A program made the position numbers and the translations under genes. Of a DNA stretch of 64,000 nucleotides, positions 46,411 to 57,691 are shown in pieces. The DNA comes from Histoplasma ohiense (taxonomy: Eukaryota; Ascomycota; Eurotiomycetes; Onygenales; Ajellomycetaceae), in assembly GCA_017607445.1 (NCBI GenBank), contig JAEVHH010000004.1, forward strand, positions 4,216,001 to 4,280,000. Reading direction: 5' to 3'. The notes under the pieces are model-generated. The model was not told the origin of the DNA. It was given only the letters and a program-made list of their open reading frames with translations, and made no database searches. Positions within the stretch are counted from its first letter, which is position 1; each line of letters begins with the position of its first letter.

Positions 46411-46921
46411 TTTTTCTTCATCTTCGTTGACCTAATTCAATTGAGCTGGTTGTTTCGAAAGGCTTGGAATTGGCGATGGACAACTGAACATTTGACATAT
46501 TTTAATTTGCCGAAATTAGGCTACTTAGCCTGGATGGATTGGCATTGCTTTGGTTTATTATTGAGCTTGCTTCATAGTTGGAATTTTGTTCAATCGTAAC
46601 TATGATGGAGGAGTGACGTCAGAGGAAGCTACTGCATCGAAATCACATGCTCGATAGTTTCAGGGGCCAATCAATGGATACAGCAGCTTTTCAACCAACC
46701 CATGGATAGGACAACCACATCTGCTTTCTTCCAACGTATCATCATCATATAGGGATCTAATTAAACCCAAGAGTCATACGCAAAATGAAGGAGAAGGGCA
46801 AGGCAAAATCAACACTAAATCCGCCCACAAGAAAACATGCAAAACCACCAAACACCGCCATCACCTTCAAAACGATAGCATAAAATATAGCAAGAAAAAA
46901 ATAGCCATTGAAACCCCCAAA
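46411..46921. other. Intergenic, PIP-box gene promoter
   Basis: 510 bp containing the upstream region of the PIP-box gene and 3' flank of uvsD. No gene supported. Confidence 0.5.
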
Positions 46922-49424
46922 TCACTCCAAACTCTTCACCCGAAACGCCTCCAGCAATGCCTCCGCCTCTTGCGGGTTCACCGCCTCCTCTAACATCTCA
47001 TGCGCCATCTCAACCGTATCATCCTCAACGCCAGCCTCCAACAGCAGCCCCTCACAAAATGCCAACCGCGTCAGCGCAACAAGATGCTTCTGCGTCGCGC
47101 CGGGCACAACACGCAACTTCGCGCCAACGTTCACCTCGTCGCGGAACATGCGCATGATGCCGTACGCCAGCCGCGTCAGGCCATTGACGAGGGCGACGTG
47201 CAGCTCGCGCTCTGGCGGGTTTGAGTAGAGCGCGTCGAGCTCGTCGTGGATGGAGCGGAAGACGCGGGCCAGTGCTGTCGGGTGGCGGGCGAGGAGGCGG
47301 CCAGCATGGCTGTTGGAAGCGGAGGGGTGAGGGGAGAAGAAGGCTAGGGTCGTTAGGAAGGACATGGCTTCGATGCGGAGGGTGGAGATTTTCCAGGGGG
47401 TGTAGGGCTTTTCGCCTTCGTCGACGTAGAGCTGCTCGCTGAGGAGGTTGGCGACCCGGTCGATTATGTAGTTTTCGTTGGCGGTTTGTTCGGCGGGGGT
47501 GGATAAGAGGGGTCCGAAAGAGGTTGGGAGGATGCTGTAGGAGAGGAGATTTAGGGTTATAATTATGTCGTCGATTGGTTGGTTAGAGTTGAGCATCACG
47601 AGAATGAAGTCGTAAAGGATGTTTTTCCAGAATTTGCGCTGGGCATCAGAATCGTATTGGCAGCTGCTGGCTGCTATATAGAGGATGTTGAGAGCTTCTG
47701 TGGAGTTCACCTGGTGATGGAGCTCGGACTGGGGGGTCTGTTTGACCTGACCAAGATTTTGGTGCGATACAGGGGAGTTGCGGAATCTGGCAACACCGTT
47801 GACGTATCCAGATTTAAGGAGTACCGGGAGGAGGTCCTCGATTAGTTGTGGAACAATATTTGATGGGTCCAGGTTGATGATATATTTGATGATGGCCATA
47901 AACATGGCTATAGGATCGTAGAAGGTTTCTTTAAGTGCCCGGGACCATAGCGAAACTATGGCTTTTGCATATTCAACCGCGTAATTTTCAGAGGATTTCG
48001 CGGTTGTTGCCTCAAGAATAAATGACGAAAACATTCGCCCTGGGTCGGACGGAAAGGAGAGCTTGGTAAATATCTCCAAGTCTCGTCCCTTATTTGGATA
48101 GGTCTTGTGATTCAAGATTCTCCGTATAAATCGCACATTACGGTCCTCTATGTTAGGCTTCCGTGGCCCAGGATCAACAGCCATAAGCTCTGCTGATTCA
48201 CTAGAGTCACCCAAGTTGGTTTCAAACGACTGGCTCAACTCTAAAGTAGGAGCTTTGATAGGAGAGTCATCGATCGTTTTCCGTTTTCGCCCTCCAGACA
48301 CTGAAGGGGTTCCTCGTTTTGACTTTCTGCCGACAGATTTTGTAGGAGAGAGCATGATTTCGTCATCATCAAACCCATCCCTGAGGGGTAGGACCTTTGT
48401 TTTCTTTGGCGTTAGCGGAGCGTTCTCCTCCAGTTTTGCTCTGGCCTTCCGCAGGTCATTCAGTTTTTGCGTTTCGTCCTTTAAGTCTTGTTTCAAGAAA
48501 GCGTTTTCAGTTGTCAGTAATTTGCTGTCCATAGTTGCAGCTTCGATCTCTGCCTGGTACTTCTTAAGTTCATCCGCCATTTGTGTCCGTAGCGTGCTCA
48601 ACTGTCGGCTATGGGTCTTTTCCAATTTTGCTTGATTTGCACGAATTATTGCAATTTCTCCAGCCTTAGCTTCGGTCATGGATTTTGCAGCAGCCAATTC
48701 TTGTGCGATTCTCTCGCGTTCTCGAGTTAACTATTATCAGTCAGAAACTTCCAGTACTGTATAAACAGCAAAAAAAAAAAAAAAAAAAAAAAATTAGCAC
48801 TACCTGTTCAATCTGCTCCTTCATCGCTTCAATTTCAGCCCAAACATCTGAATCTGGCGCATCAGCGCCGTTTTCCTGCCGCACCGCATCTGTAGCCATC
48901 TCTTCCAAACCACTCATTACAATAGTGTCCCCAAGTGACACCGCGTGTTGCGCGGCGGGACCGGCCGTATTTCCATTCGCAATGTTTTTTGCTCCATGAT
49001 CTGGACGTGGCCCAACCTCCTGTGGCCCAGGACGTAGTATATCATTAACCTTATCTTGTTGGAACATTGCATTTTGTAATTCAACCGGAGCCGGGCCATA
49101 ACCATCGTCCAGTACCCCAGCGTCCAAATCTTCAAAATCTTCATCTCCAAAACTCAATGGTGGGCGCAGGAGCCGTGACGGGTCCTGCAAGACCGGCTCA
49201 TGGCTGAGAGTGCGGCTGGCAGGTCGGGAGATAGCTCCGCGGGCCAGGGAAGCAAAGCTTGGATTTCTGGCGTTTGGAGGGATATGGATACTGCTGTTTC
49301 TGGAATCAGGGCGTTGCGGCTGCGACGCCTGGTATGCATTCCTCTCGAGCTCTAAAAGGGTTCCAGGAGGCAATTCGTCAATTCCATCGTCGGAGAAACT
49401 GTCATTGTCCTTATCGTTGTCCAT
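46922..49424 (-). CDS. uvsD: DNA-damage checkpoint protein UvsD/Rad26 (ATRIP)
   Basis: Homologue of Aspergillus UvsD, fission yeast Rad26 and yeast Lcd1/Ddc2, the partner that brings the ATR kinase to RPA-coated single-stranded DNA. Two exons: 48804-49424 and 46922-48730, giving 809 residues. The frame begins at a TTG, and the ATG at 49424 (MDNDKDNDSFSDDGIDELPP) is preferred. An acidic N-terminus with DEDFEDLDAG could bind RPA. A coiled coil (about 195-310: AEIEAMKEQIEQLTRERERI and on) spans the intron join. Then a basic Ser/Pro/Lys region (KKTKVLPLRDGFDDDEIML) and a long helical C-terminal domain ending EEAVNPQEAEALLEAFRVKS. The intron has a T run of about 23 near its donor (GTAGTG). Divergent neighbour is CDS1. 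Confidence 0.88.
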
Positions 49425-50179
49425 TCCATCGGACAAGGGTTTCTGCAGGGCGGATAGCCCTCAAGATGATCCCCCGTTGGCTCCAAATAAAGACAGTACG
49501 GCGAGGATATCTCAATTCTGCCGTCCTATTGCTCCAGCACACATTGCATTATCCAATGCAGCTTGTTCGCAGGTATTTAGATGGCTCGTAGGGAAAATTG
49601 AGTGGAGGAAGACGTGCCAGGTCGTCAGTAGCGTTTCTCCGCTCAAATTCTGGTGAGAGGTGGAGAATGTGTTATCAATCGGCTATTACGCTCAATTGTC
49701 TTCTCGCCTGAGAGAGAGGGTATTGACTTCAGGGTGAACGGGCTCTCAAGGCGGTTTGCCGTTGCGCGGGGGAGTTGTTGATGGACGAGACGAGGCTGAG
49801 GAGTGGAGAACAGGCGAGTATTTAAGGTATTTATTATATCACTTAGTTATTTAAATAAGTAACTTGAGAAGACACGAGAGCAGTAAACGGAAGAAAAAGA
49901 AATAAGAAATATATTCCAGCCTTAATTATTTACTTATGGGCCATCCAGCTCCAAATCGTCCTTTGGCTGGCTTCCTCAGCTCTTCCGTCATCCTCGGGGG
50001 AATTGTTGTTCCTCCAACATTCTCTCACCAACTCCCTCAGTTTTTCCAGCTTCCTGCTCCTCCACACCATCCTCTCCTTTCCCCTCCTGTATCTCTTCGC
50101 CCTCCAGCTACGAAGGCTGTCTGGGATCTCTAGACGCCTGGTTCGACATCCCTAGGCCTATCCATTCTATTCCGCCTCA
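49425..50179. other. Divergent promoter region uvsD/CDS1
   Basis: 755 bp between two divergently transcribed genes, so it should contain both promoters. CT-rich near CDS1. No gene supported. Confidence 0.5.
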
Positions 50180-51796
50180 ATGATGGGCAGGCCGCGAAGA
50201 AATGTCCGCTTCCAGCATCGGGCCGCTACCACTGACGCCAGGCAGAGCTCTGACCTCAGCGACATATCAGAACCCCCCAGTCCCAACAAAAATGGGGCTT
50301 CGAGAGGAAATGAAGGGATTTCGGAAGAGGTGCGTCTATTTGAGTATATGCTGCTAGAACCCTTTTGAAACTGGAATGCTAACCGCGTTATGGTCGTTTC
50401 CCTGCCTGCTGTAGAAATCCAACGAGCCTACTGTCTCCGAATACGAGAAGAAGAAACAGACTTTCATAACCCGGACGATATGGACATTTGTTATGATCGC
50501 AGGCTTCTTCATTGCCATGTTCTCCGGCCACATCTATCTCATTGCCATCATCACGGTTGTCCAGATCATTTCGTTCAAGGAGGTCATCGCCATTGCAAAC
50601 GTCCCCAGCAAGGCCAAGAACCTCAAGTTCACCAAGTCGCTCAATTGGTACTTCCTTGCAACGACAATGTATTTTCTGTATGGAGAGAGCGTGATATATT
50701 ATTTCAAGCACATCTTACTCGTCGATAAAGTGTTACTACCTCTGGCTACGCACCATCGATTTCTCAGCTTCATGCTCTACGTTATGGGTTGGTTCATTCC
50801 TTGGTTACACCGGCAAGTGTGAAGCACGCTGAATCTGTTGCTAATCTATGTGGCGCGTCAGGTTTTGTCTTCTTTGTGGGATCACTCCAGAAGGGGCATT
50901 ACAGATTTCAATTTACCCAGTTTGCTTGGACACACATGGCTCTCTACCTCATCGTGGTCCAGGCTCATTTTATCATGAACAACATTTTCGAAGGCATGAT
51001 CTGGTTCTTCCTTCCTGTATCTCTTGTGATCACCAACGATATCTTTGCCTACATCTGCGGCATTACCTTCGGCCGCACACAGCTCATCAAATTGTCCCCC
51101 AAGAAGACCGTTGAAGGCTTCGTTGGCGCGTGGATATGCACCATCCTATTCGGCTACGGCATGACCAATGTTCTTATGAAATATAAATACTTTATTTGCC
51201 CCGTCAACGATCTTGGCTCTAACGCCTTGACTGGTTTGGAATGCATCCCAAACCCCGTCTTCACACCACGACCATATCACTTACCGAGCTGGACGCCTTG
51301 GACAGATTCACCTCCCAAAACCGTCTACTTGGCCCCCATGCAAATCCATATCTTCGTCTTCGCAACCTTTGCATCTCTAATTGCCCCATTTGGTGGCTTC
51401 TTTGCCTCGGGACTGAAGCGTACCTTTAAAGTAAAGGACTTTGGCGAATCCATTCCCGGCCACGGCGGCATCACTGATCGTATGGACTGCCAATTCATCA
51501 TGGGTTTTTTCGCATACATGTATTACCATAGTTTTATTGCTGTTTACAAGGCCAGTGTGGGGAATGTTATCGAGATGGCCATCAATGGTTTGACCGTTGA
51601 TCAGCAATTAGAGGTTATCCGGGGCCTGAGCAAGTATCTATACAATCAAGGAGAGGTTTCCGAAAATGTAAGCAATAAGAAAGGACCTCCCTCACCCCAA
51701 TCCCCCATTTTTCCTCCTGGCGAATACCTACTTATTACTTTAACCATTTCTTAGATGTTCGAATGCCTCAGCCAAGATTTCCGCGTAAACCGATAG
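50180..51796 (+). CDS. CDS1: Phosphatidate cytidylyltransferase (CDP-DAG synthase)
   Basis: ER membrane enzyme making CDP-diacylglycerol from phosphatidate and CTP, the entry to phosphatidylinositol, cardiolipin and related lipids. Four exons: 50180-50329, 50415-50787, 50862-51667 and 51755-51796, giving 456 residues. A hydrophilic N-terminus is followed by multiple membrane segments (FVMIAGFFIAMFSGHIYLIA; HIFVFATFASLIAPFGGFFA). The catalytic signature is complete: SGLKRTFKVKDFGESIPGHG followed by GITDRMDCQ. Intron 2 uses a GTTGGT donor, and splicing it restores YVMG|FVFFVGSLQKGHYRFQF. The last exon is only 14 codons (MFECLSQDFRVNR), with a canonical TTAG acceptor. Ignoring the introns gives false breaks at 50822 and 51754. 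Confidence 0.94.
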
Positions 51797-54106
51797 AGAT
51801 TCGCCTTATACAGCAATATATATAGTTACATGGCTGCTTAATACCCCCCTCCCCCCACCCACTCCTCCGAATCATGATCAAACTTCCTCTCCCGCCTATA
51901 TCTCCCCAAGAATCGTCTGTGTCTATGAAATTATTGATCCTTGCTTTTTTGAAACCCCTTCGCAGATTCCATTTTCTTATGTTTGGCTTTTGATTCAATT
52001 CGATTTATTTTAGTATTTTCACGTGGCTTTATACAAAGCCCCTTTTCTAACTTATTCTCCTATATCGCCTTGCATCTCGTTATGACGAAATTCAAACCGT
52101 TTGCTCGCTTCCATTTCTTTCCTAAAACAAGTGTCTTTTCTTTGTCCTGGACCGCGATCATATATATTACCTTTTCTTTTTGTCCTTTTTCTTTCGTGTT
52201 CCCTTCTGAGACGCCTGTCATCTAGGTCATCTCTCTAGCCTTGGATTCCTTCTCTTGATTGCTTGACTAATTTATATGTTGAAATTGTGAGAAAATGCAA
52301 CTATATAAGTTGAGCTGCATCTTTAAGCTGCTTATCAACAGAAATTGTATATTTTCGTGTTGGGATTTTTTTGCCTTCTTTTATTCAATGACATTATAAA
52401 CACTTTTTCTATTTTTTTTTTTTTCTTGTTTTTATTTAAAAATGATACTCATTCTAATTGCCATTGCATCTCTTTTCTGTTAAGTTTTATTTCTCGTTTG
52501 TTGTTCCCTTTTATGCACTTCTCCGATCACTCTCAAGTTCCAGGCTTCTTTTCTTATTTTGCATTTTATTTACCCCTATAGTTACTGCTTTTTTCTACTA
52601 AGTAACAGTTCTTGTGTCTTATTGGTTTTGTGAGTGTGGCTGAGAGAGTAGGAAAGGGACGGGAGTTGAGAATGGGGTTCCGTGTCTCATCTTTATTTCT
52701 ATCGTTTTTTAGATATGGACTGGTATTTTGAAGTGAGTGAGAGAGCGAAAGCGAGAGAGAGAGAGAGCTCTGTCGTAGCGAAAGATGACTGATTTAATAC
52801 TCAAATGCATTTTTCCATGACTTGAACAGATAGATAGTTCTTTTCAATTTCCATCACATTCAGCCCTCTTACCCTTAGTTATTTCCTCAATGCCATTCGC
52901 TTTTTGATACTTTGAAGCCGGGACGGCTTCAAAGACATCATGCGTACGTACAGTACATAAAAGGGAAGCGAAGACATATAACTATTGAGGTTCGTTGAAG
53001 AATCTATAATTGAGGGTGTGCCAGGTTACATAAATAAATTACATGGTAAGAATGCAATGCGTAAACCGGCTGTGTTTTTGTCCAAGCTGTGTCGTGAATA
53101 TGAACGTATAATTTCATCAATGAAATGATAGCGTGTTCAGACATCTCTATATGTCTCCCGCGACTATGAGTGGGTATATGCAAAAAATGTATATAGTACA
53201 CCGTGTGAAAAGGTAGACAATAGATAAAAGTGGGGTTTCCTTTGATTTTCTTCTTATCTCAATCTTATCGTACTAGGGCCCCCGCCTGCTGGGCGCCCTC
53301 TCCGGTATATTAGCTGTGCAACTCTCAAAGTAGAGGGGAGTGGAGGAAGAGAAAGGAAGGTGGTGCGCCACGAAGACATTTGCTGAGGAAATCCAGGGAA
53401 GGGGGAACAGAAAAGGTTAGATTATTGTTGTATTCTTGATTTGATATGGAAAGTACGTTGTTTCCAGAGGGAGACGGAGACTCCGGATTACACATACAGG
53501 CAGTGACGTGTTAAGGTCAAGGTGTAGTTTGTGGACGGAGGTTAGGTACGAGAGGCATGTATTTCCGTAGGAATAAATTGGAGCATAAAAATGGAAAAAT
53601 ACAGCCCGGGTGAAGGGACAAAGCTTTGGGAAGGATGTATTCCTGTTCATTCGTTGGAGGGGTGCCCATGATTATCCAAATGTCTCGTGGTAATGTTTAG
53701 GCTGCACTTTTGCTCCATATAACGACCATTGCTTCTTGGCTTGGTCGTGTCAGTAGAAGAGAGAGCGCGCGCTGGTGCCATCGACTGTCCGGCTCGTACT
53801 TGTGTAGATGAGATCCCGGTATCGAAGTAAGGATCAGGAATGATGTTCCTCGGCAAGAGTGCTCATTGAGTACAACAGGTGGAGCCGCTGAATAAGGTGA
53901 CGTCCGTGCGCGGAGCCTTGATATATTATCTCTGCCAGTAGAGGAATACCGTCGTCTCATGGAAGGATTATACATCTGGCCACCGCTGATAGGCTCGAAG
54001 GTCTCAATTCTTTCTCACCCCACTGCTGATGGCTGCAATTGCGAGTTGCAACGCAAAATGCCATCTCAAACATGATACACATAGTGTGTCAAGGAAACGT
54101 CATAGC
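51797..54106. other. Long convergent intergenic region
   Basis: 2.3 kb between the 3' ends of CDS1 and CTK2. T-rich on the plus strand from 51950 to 52720 with several long T runs, a short (GA)n stretch at 52755-52770, and no supportable gene. Unusually long for a convergent spacer in this otherwise dense half. Confidence 0.5.
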
Positions 54107-55588
54107 CTATTCGTCCTCTTCATACTCCTCCATCTCCACCTTGAAGTATGCCGCAACAGTTTCCCGCTCCGCCTTCGCTTGTTCAGGATAGAGCATGAAT
54201 CGAATGGTGCCTTCGCGACCGCGTTCACCTGCCTTGCTTCGTGATTCGTGAGCCGCCATGGGGGTTAGAGGGTTTGCCAGGCGTCCGGTTTTGGGACCGT
54301 CGCCATTATATTTCGCCCCGTTCGATGTTTTGACACCGTTGGTGCTCAACTTTTTGGACTCCCAATAGGTGAAGCGAGGGAACTTCTTAGAATCTGCCTC
54401 TTGATTGAGCGGAATTCGAATGTTGAGGAAGAGGTCGAGGGAAAAATCAGGACCAATGGAGGTTAAACTGCGATTATGGGTGTAGAGTTCGAGTAAGTCG
54501 AGCATCGTCTCTGTGTGGAATGATATTAGCGCCCCGAATTTAAATCCGGTATTTAATCTCATGTTTGCTAAAAATTTTTGAGACAAATGGGTTTAGAGCT
54601 TACCCATTATTTCTTCACGAGAGGTTAGCCAGAGTCTATATACCCTCCCAGACTCGACGCGTTCATGGCGGTCGTTGAGAAGCCGGCCCGCCAGCTCGAG
54701 ACATGCAAAAGCCATGGTTGCTGAAGTCTGTTTTAGAGGAGCAAAGGTTCTGTAAAGGTCAAGACTCATGCCATACGCGACTCGCGACGTTTTCGAATTC
54801 TTGTCAAAATTAAAATGCTTTATTAGTTTTATAAGTGGCTTTTGGGGATGGCGGTTGCGAAAGTCAAATCCCGATGACTCTAGCATAAGCCGTTCCAGGC
54901 CAATTATCCCGCGTGAATGGGATTCAAACAACTGTGGCGTAATACCAAGTCAGTGAACCCGGAAAATCGGCTGGTTCCACTCAAGGAGGAAACCTACCGG
55001 ATCATCTGCAGAGAGGTGTTCTGCTGGTGGAAGCTTGAGATTGTACGCTGAGCAGAGGATATCACGCGATTTCTTGAGAGTGTCCTCAATCTTACACGCA
55101 ATAAAGAGCGCTGCCGCTGCCGCATCCTTTTTTAAGGTCAAGAGTAAGCATGAGAAACCAAAAATTTGATAAGGAATCAGACATACGAGATAGTTGTACT
55201 CGCTCTCCGGGTGTACAAGCCTGAATTTATGATAATAAATAGCCGCAGTGTTGAAAGTGCGGACTGGTCTGTACCGGATATATCAGTGGTCGAACGGCTT
55301 AAAGAAGAATAAAAAAAAGAGAATAAACCAGGAAATGGATTGAAAGGCCACATACAGATGAAGAGCTTTCCGGACATTATCGATCCAGGTGACGCCCTGG
55401 AGTCGAATGTTGTCTTCCCTGAGCTGGTCAACGCCAGTGGCTGCTATACATTCATGGACAGTCCGCTCAAAGACATAGGGCTTCGCAACCTGGATGTAAG
55501 AGGGATGGGGTCCTGCAGGTGGAGGAATAGTTGGATGAACATTATTGCTTGTATCATGTGGCGCGGCCTCACTCCTCGCAGGAGCCAT
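54107..55588 (-). CDS. CTK2: CTD kinase subunit beta, cyclin Ctk2
   Basis: Cyclin partner of the CTDK-I kinase that phosphorylates the RNA polymerase II C-terminal domain. Five exons: 55356-55588, 55187-55268, 54998-55126, 54604-54931 and 54107-54510, giving 391 residues. Start MAPARSEAAPHDTSNNVHPT. The cyclin box includes VRTFNTAAIYYHKFRLVHPE, DAAAAALFIACKIEDTLKKS, and LFESHSRGIIGLERLMLESS. A second cyclin fold follows (RVAYGMSLDLYRTFAPLKQT; MAFACLELAGRLLNDR). The C-terminal tail is charged and ends KVEMEEYEEDE. All joins keep frame; intron 2 ends in AAAAAAG. An upstream frame running through intron 1 gives the false tail ISWFILFFLF. Confidence 0.9.
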
Positions 55589-55900
55589 TTTCTAGGTCGT
55601 TAGAGGAAAAACAGTCACAGACATTTATCTTGTCATTGCCTCTGTCCCTGCACTGGAAGGTAGAACAAAAAAGTTCGTGATGTTGGACCTGGCCCGGATC
55701 AAAGGTTTCTCCGGATAGCTTACTCGGGCCAACCAACTACATACAATTGCTTTATTCTAACACTCCACCAGACCATTCTACATAGTTCTTGGACAGCTCA
55801 GAGAGATTTCATAAAGTACAGAGAGAGGCGAACATTTTTATTAAGACGATTTCTAAGCACGATATCCTTGGTTGTGTTTAATCTTCCCTCCTTTGAAGCC
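55589..55900. other. Intergenic, CTK2 promoter
   Basis: 312 bp between the CTK2 start and the stop of the zinc-finger gene, both on the minus strand. It must serve as CTK2 promoter and zinc-finger 3' flank. No gene. Confidence 0.5.
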
Positions 55901-57691
55901 CTATCTCAAGACTTGGGGTTTGGCATGCTTCGCAGATGTTCGCTCGTGGTTTAGGAGCGCCGTTTTATCCACGAATGTACGAGTGCATATTCTGCAAAAA
56001 TGGTGTGATTTTGCTTTATGAGTCGCAAGGAGATCAGGTGTCACAAAAGAAAGTTTGCAGCCACGGATCTGGCATTTGTGTTTATGAGCAACTCCCTTAT
56101 GGCTTTTCTCGCTCACCTTGTCTGCGAAGACTGCCTCACATTGTGAGCAGACACCATGATTCCTCTCTCGTTGGTGGGCGTCTCGATGATCTTCCGTCAT
56201 GAATCCCATTCCACAGATATGACAGGCGACGCTGGTTGCATTATGGACATTGACGTGTTTTGCATAGCTTGCTCCGTCATGGAAATAGCGCCCGCATTCG
56301 ATACAATACGCGTGTTTGGTTGCAGTCTGGTGCATGACCCGGCTTTGCTCGGTTCCAAAGCTGGCGTTGCAGATTGGGCATGCAAACTTTGTGCTTTTAT
56401 GAAGACTGAGGTGCTTGGCATGGCTCTCGCGGTCCAAAAAGTAGCTACTACACTCTTTGCAATACCCATGACCAGTCTCGCGTTGATGCTCTGCTTTTTC
56501 TTCCCATGTCTTGTAGGTCAATGGGCACTCTATACATTTGAAATTGTGGATCAACTGAACGTGGTGCTCGAATAGCGATCGGTCGCTGAAGAAGCTGAGA
56601 CACACTTTGCAATAATTGTGCTCGTACATGATTTGGTGGTGCTGGAAACTGATTAGCGTGCTGAAGGCAGCATCGCAATCGAAACAGACGATTCTCACTC
56701 CAGGGTTTTCTTGCTGCTTCGACTCTGAGCCCTGATTTGATTGAAAAGGATCCGCCGCCATGGAGACTGCTGGGCCTCCAGATGGTTTCGTTCCGTTGTG
56801 TTTGACCCTCTTGATTCGATCTGAATTTTCAGGTTGCGGCGTATAAACGCGTGTTGGGGCTCTTGAACCGAGTGACGTTCCTTCACTGGTATTCTCAGTT
56901 TTCTTGCTATATACTGCCAGCTCGGATTTTGCAGTTGCTATGCTCTCTGAAGTTTCATTGGGCACGTCATTCTTCACCTGGGTGGAAACTGTAGAAGGAA
57001 GGTTGGGTGGCACGCAATCCTCAGCCACTTTCACGAGAGTGGCATGTTCCTCTTGCTGAGTTCGTTTCCTAATCGACGCTATCAGCGCGTCGACTGCTTT
57101 GTCTAAATCGCTTTGTTTCTCATCCGGTCCATTAATATCTATCAAACATTCCCCTTTTTGAATATCCGAGTCTGGGGTATTGGGTGGAGCCGGTTTTAGA
57201 ACTTGTATACTGAAATCGTCACCCGGAGGACTGCACGCTTGTGGGGACCCATTCCCTATATCGCACCGGCTGGCCTCCCTGTCAGTTGCCTTGACAGCTA
57301 AAGAGGCAATATCACTGGCACGTTCAGAGATTATTTCGTTGCCCATATTGTTGTACGCAGAATCACCAACAGTTTTGGAGCTCCCTTGGCGAAACTCCAA
57401 TGTTGTTGCAATATCGGCATTGTGCTTCATTCTCCGGCTTTCTTCGAATTCCCTGCCAATATATAGATGTACTGTGTCAGTGATATCCGATGTCTCGGGG
57501 ACCAAAACGATATCTTTATTTTCAAGTGGGTTTTACCTGGGGTGGACGAGCCGTCGATGACTTCTTAGAGTACACACGCTATCAAAAATCCCAGTGCAAT
57601 TACAACACTGCAGTGCTCGACCTGTCAGGGTGTGGTGAAGGTAATTCTGGTGGAACTGCAAGCAGATCCCGCAGATCTTGCATTGGAACAT
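55901..57691 (-). CDS. C2H2 zinc-finger protein with split finger arrays
   Basis: 568 residues from two exons: 57537-57691 and 55901-57452. The main frame appears to begin with TTG inside the intron. The real start is an upstream exon beginning MFQCKICGICLQFHQN that contains a finger, CCNCTGIFDSVCTLRSHRRL then VH (C-x2-C-x12-H-x4-H). The donor GTAAAA and GGCAG acceptor join as HPR|EFEESRRMKHN. A disordered middle follows (about 60-310), then some ten C2H2-type fingers to the end, for example CFDCDAAFSTLISFQHH, CPICNASFGTEQSRVMHQ and CRICTRTFVDKTALLNH. The alternating spacing and short linkers suggest an atypical array. A DNA- or RNA-binding role is inferred; I recognise no named orthologue. 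Confidence 0.85.
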
